Positions 29,341 through 32,556 of a stretch of 32,556 nt of DNA are shown piece after piece (position 1 is the first letter of the stretch; the number at the start of each line of letters is the position of its first letter). The stretch lies in contig JANXYJ010000091.1 of NCBI GenBank assembly GCA_025350105.1, positions 1 through 32,556 of the forward strand, given 5' to 3'. The DNA comes from Terriglobia bacterium (GTDB lineage: Bacteria; Acidobacteriota; Terriglobia; Bryobacterales; Bryobacteraceae). A program made the position numbers and the translations under genes. The notes below the pieces were generated by a model. It was not told where the DNA came from, searched no databases, and was given only the letters and a program-made list of their open reading frames with translations.

Positions 29341-29384
29341 GGCTCTCACCGGTTCGCGCGTTTTATTGTGGAGAGATTTTTTCT

Positions 29385-29771
29385 GTGCCTACATTCAACC
29401 AACTAGTGCGCAAGGGCCGCAAGCCCACCCGTTTTAAGACGGCCAGTCCCGCGTTGCAGGAATGCCCGCAGCGGCGTGGCGTTTGCACCCAGGTGAAGAC
29501 CACCACCCCGAAAAAGCCGAACTCGGCGCTGCGGAAAATTGCGCGCGTGCGGCTGACCAATGGGCTGGAAGTGACCACCTATATCCCTGGCGTTGGCCAC
29601 AATCTGCAGGAACACTCCATCGTTTTGATCCGCGGCGGCCGCGTGAAGGATCTGCCCGGTGTTCGCTACCACATTGTTCGCGGAACCCTGGATACGGCTG
29701 GCGTGGCTGGCCGTCTGCAAAGCCGCTCCAAGTACGGAGCCAAGCGGCCCAAAGGCGCAGCGAAAGCATAG
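29385..29771 (+). CDS. rpsL: 30S ribosomal protein S12
   Basis: A 128-residue S12, complete. The start is the GTG at 29385, with GGAGAG about 10 nt before it; the product then begins (M)[12 protein letters not shown], as S12 does. A longer frame from 29286 adds an unrelated tail and is rejected. S12 sits at the decoding centre of the 30S subunit. The conserved [15 protein letters not shown] (with the lysines where streptomycin-resistance changes occur in other species), [20 protein letters not shown] and [13 protein letters not shown] are all present and unchanged. It is first in the str operon; rpsG follows 17 bp later. Confidence 0.98.
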   Translation: MPTFNQLVRKGRKPTRFKTASPALQECPQRRGVCTQVKTTTPKKPNSALRKIARVRLTNGLEVTTYIPGVGHNLQEHSIVLIRGGRVKDLPGVRYHIVRGTLDTAGVAGRLQSRSKYGAKRPKGAAKA

Positions 29772-29788
29772 GAGTCGACTGAAAACGC

Positions 29789-30259
<471 letters not shown>

Positions 30260-30287
30260 TTCGAGTTTTTAAACCTAAAGACCATTT

Positions 30288-32372
30288 ATGGCCCGCACCG
30301 TTCCCTTAGAAAAGATGCGCAACATTGGCATCATGGCTCACATCGACGCCGGTAAAACGACGACGACCGAGCGTGTCCTTTATTACACTGGCCGGACCTA
30401 CAAAATCGGCGAAGTGCATGAAGGCACGGCGGTGATGGATTGGATGGAGCAGGAGCAGGAGCGCGGGATTACGATTACTTCCGCTGCTACCACCTGCCAG
30501 TGGCGCGATTTCACCATCAATATTATCGACACGCCGGGTCACGTGGATTTCACGGCTGAGGTGGAACGCAGTTTGCGCGTTCTGGATGGCGCTTGCGCGG
30601 TGTTCGACGCCGTGGCTGGTGTGCAGCCGCAATCGGAAACGGTTTGGCGTCAGGGCGATAAGTACAAAGTTCCACGCATTTGTTTCATCAATAAAATGGA
30701 CCGCGTGGGCGCTGACTTCTTCCGCTCCGTGGGAACCATCGTGGACCGCCTGCAGTGCCGCCCCGTGCCGACGCAGTTGCCCATTGGCGCTGAGGATAAA
30801 TTCCTGGGTATCGTGGATCTGGTGAAGATGAACGCGCGCATCTGGCGCGACGATTCGCTGGGCGCGGAATTCGACGACGGGCCGATTCCGGCTGACTTAG
30901 TGGACCAGGCGAAACAGTACCACGATCAGCTGGTCGAAGCGGTATCGGAGAGTGACGATGCTCTGTTTGAGAAATTCGTCGAAGGCAAGCCGATTACCGA
31001 AGACGAACTGCGCGCCGGTATCCGCAAGGCCACCATCCTGATGAAGATCTTCCCGGTGGTTTGCGGGACGGCCTTCAAAAACAAAGGCGTGCAAAATCTA
31101 TTGGACGCCGTGGTGGATTATCTGCCATCGCCGCTGGACGTGCCGCCGATGGAAGGCAGCGACGTCGACGATAAAGAAAAGAAGATTGTCCGCAAGCCGG
31201 ACGACAGTGAGCCGTTTTCGGCTTTGGTGTTCAAGATCATGACCGACCCGTTTGTCGGTCAACTAGCGTTCATCCGCGTGTATTCGGGAAAGTTGAGCGC
31301 CAGTGATTCGGTTTTCAATGTGGCCAAGGGCCGCAAGGAACGCATTGGCCGTTTGGTGAAGATGCACGCCAATAAGCGTGAAGACATCACTGAGATTTTG
31401 GCTGGCGACATTTGCGCGGTGGTCGGACTCAAGTCCGTGATCACCGGCGATACGATCTGCGACGAAAAATCGCCGGTGGTTTTGGAGTCGATTGACTTCC
31501 CGGCTCCCGTGATTCAGTTGGCGATTGAACCCAAGACCAAGGTCGACCAGGAAAAGCTGGGCATTGCGATTGCCAAGCTGGCGCAAGAAGATCCGACGCT
31601 GAAAGTTTCCACTGACCCTGACACGGGGCAAACCATTTTGGCCGGTATGGGTGAGTTGCACCTGGAAATTATTGTCGACCGCATGCAGCGTGAATTCGGC
31701 GTGGGCGCGAACGTTGGCAAGCCGCAGGTGGCTTATCGCGAAACCATCCGGCAAGCCGCCGAGCACGACGAGACTCACAAGAAGCAGACTGGCGGTAGCG
31801 GCCAGTACGCCCGCTGCAAGCTGCGGATTGAGCCGAATCCGGGCACGGAATTTACCTTTGAAAACGAAATCAAAGGCGGCAATATTCCGAAGGAATTCAT
31901 TCCGGCGATTCAAAAGGGTGTTGTCGAAGCCCTGGAGCACGGCATTCTGGCGGGCTATCCGATGTCGGATGTGACGGTGACGGTGCTGGATGGCGCCTAT
32001 CACGATGTCGATTCATCGGAAATGGCGTTTAAGATTTGCGCTTCCAAATGTATTAAGGAAGCCGCGCGCCGCGCCAAGCCGGTTCTTCTGGAACCCGTGA
32101 TGCGCGTGGAAGTGGTTGTGCCGGACGAGTACATGGGTTCGGTGAACGGCGATCTGATTTCGCGCCGGGGACGCCTGGAAGGCACGGAAATTTTGGGCAG
32201 CACGCACATTATTAAGGCAATGGTTCCGTTGTCGGCCATGTTCGGCTACGCGACGGAATTGCGCTCGCGCACACAGGGGCGCGGGGCCTTCACCATGCAC
32301 TTTGGTCAATACGAGGAAGTGCCCAAGAATGTGGGCGAAGAAATTGTCAGCAAGGCGCAAGGCAAAGAATAG
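30288..32372 (+). CDS. fusA: Translation elongation factor G
   Basis: A 694-residue EF-G, the GTPase that moves tRNA and mRNA on the ribosome. The G domain has the P loop [14 protein letters not shown] (A17-T24), [14 protein letters not shown] (switch I), DTPGHVDF (switch II) and NKMDR (G4). Domains II-V follow, with [58 protein letters not shown] and [20 protein letters not shown]. Length and order match the canonical str-operon EF-G rather than the second, shorter-branch copy some bacteria have. It lies between rpsG and tuf as expected. Confidence 0.98.
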   Translation: MARTVPLEKMRNIGIMAHIDAGKTTTTERVLYYTGRTYKIGEVHEGTAVMDWMEQEQERGITITSAATTCQWRDFTINIIDTPGHVDFTAEVERSLRVLDGACAVFDAVAGVQPQSETVWRQGDKYKVPRICFINKMDRVGADFFRSVGTIVDRLQCRPVPTQLPIGAEDKFLGIVDLVKMNARIWRDDSLGAEFDDGPIPADLVDQAKQYHDQLVEAVSESDDALFEKFVEGKPITEDELRAGIRKATILMKIFPVVCGTAFKNKGVQNLLDAVVDYLPSPLDVPPMEGSDVDDKEKKIVRKPDDSEPFSALVFKIMTDPFVGQLAFIRVYSGKLSASDSVFNVAKGRKERIGRLVKMHANKREDITEILAGDICAVVGLKSVITGDTICDEKSPVVLESIDFPAPVIQLAIEPKTKVDQEKLGIAIAKLAQEDPTLKVSTDPDTGQTILAGMGELHLEIIVDRMQREFGVGANVGKPQVAYRETIRQAAEHDETHKKQTGGSGQYARCKLRIEPNPGTEFTFENEIKGGNIPKEFIPAIQKGVVEALEHGILAGYPMSDVTVTVLDGAYHDVDSSEMAFKICASKCIKEAARRAKPVLLEPVMRVEVVVPDEYMGSVNGDLISRRGRLEGTEILGSTHIIKAMVPLSAMFGYATELRSRTQGRGAFTMHFGQYEEVPKNVGEEIVSKAQGKE

Positions 32373-32422
32373 GTTTTTAATCTCAATAGCGATTCGCAAG
32401 TAATCGGGAGAGGGCAAACAAA

Positions 32423-32556
32423 ATGGCGAAGGAAAAGTTTGATCGCAGCAAGCCGCACTGCAATGTGGGGACGATCGGGCACATCGATCATGGGAAGACG
32501 ACGCTGACGGCGGCGATTACCAAGACGCTGGCCAAGCACAATCCGAAGGTGGCGTT
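32423..32556 (+). CDS. tuf: Elongation factor Tu (partial, 5' end)
   Basis: The first 44 codons are present; the gene leaves the window. It begins [20 protein letters not shown] and contains the P loop [14 protein letters not shown], the standard EF-Tu start. A GGGAGAGGG ribosome-binding sequence lies about 10 nt upstream. It is the fourth gene of the str operon, 50 bp after fusA. Confidence 0.97.
   Translation, partial: MAKEKFDRSKPHCNVGTIGHIDHGKTTLTAAITKTLAKHNPKVA

Larger units (their letters stand above)
28961..29384 (+). other. Leader/intergenic region before the str operon
   Basis: This 424-bp region holds no gene but several structured stretches: the inverted repeat GTACCA/TGGTAC (29033-29052), the hairpin at 29107-29140, a GC-rich structured part closed by AGAGC/GCTCT (29176-29207) and a small GAGCC/GGCTC hairpin (29330-29345) overlapping the promoter candidate. 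Such a long, structured region before ribosomal genes suggests a regulated leader, or a promoter far upstream; no known leader motif was matched. Confidence 0.5.

Noticed and set aside
29286-29384. N-terminal extension of S12
   Set aside because: The extra 33 residues are hydrophobic and unlike S12, while a GTG with a ribosome-binding site begins the normal protein at 29385.
31263-32003. 246-codon minus-strand frame inside fusA
   Set aside because: The fusA reading is certain and this frame is its mirror; such shadows are common in EF-G genes.

Overview
This is a chromosomal window from a GC-rich, Gram-negative-type bacterium. The best guess is an acidobacterium of the Solibacter/Bryobacter type. 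The guess rests on many small exported proteins with Ala-X-Ala or lipobox signal peptides, a DUF6152 protein next to its usual exported partner, secreted amidohydrolase and secreted methyltransferase families, a bactofilin, and a conserved rpsL-rpsG-fusA-tuf (str) operon. It is an inference from gene content, not from a marker-gene comparison. There is no phage, no complete insertion sequence and no CRISPR array.

Left part (1-7400): the tail of a 3-hydroxyisobutyrate-dehydrogenase-like gene, a metallo-beta-lactamase-fold hydrolase, and a MarR regulator transcribed away from a run of three exported proteins (beta-propeller, DUF6152, conserved acidobacterial protein). The shared MarR/propeller intergenic region has a near-consensus promoter with a palindrome over its -35 box. 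Then come a bactofilin, a methyltransferase in the same direction, and a convergent amidase.

Middle (7400-16000): tRNA-Ser(CGA), a Wzx-type flippase, two neighbouring exported or membrane-associated HExxH proteins, threonine synthase, a small protein that joins a transposase-like helix-turn-helix to a C-terminal membrane anchor, and a secreted AbgB-like M20 amidohydrolase. A 13-bp repeat family lies just upstream of two of these genes (9553 and 13500).

Accessory patch (16000-18720): a membrane protein, a VOC protein with a probably leaderless promoter containing a perfect 14-bp palindrome, the remains of a nucleotidyltransferase two-gene module, an intact hicBA toxin-antitoxin pair, and an orphan membrane-anchored protein.

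Core metabolism and exported proteins (18720-27870): acetyl-CoA synthetase, a conserved exported protein, a two-CBS protein, a half-length MetE-like methyltransferase, a signal-peptide-bearing GNAT-like protein, small unknowns, and a lipoprotein/exported-protein pair divergent from a secreted methyltransferase with almost no space between start codons.

Right end (27870-32556): an AT-richer patch with an unknown gene overlapping a DUF2335 membrane gene sits directly upstream of the str operon. Its leader holds several hairpins and a plausible promoter. tuf runs off the end of the window.

Strongest leads: the decayed nucleotidyltransferase module beside hicBA, the DUF2335 pair inserted before the str operon, the membrane-tethered HTH protein, the shared 13-bp arrays, and the two palindrome-bearing promoters.
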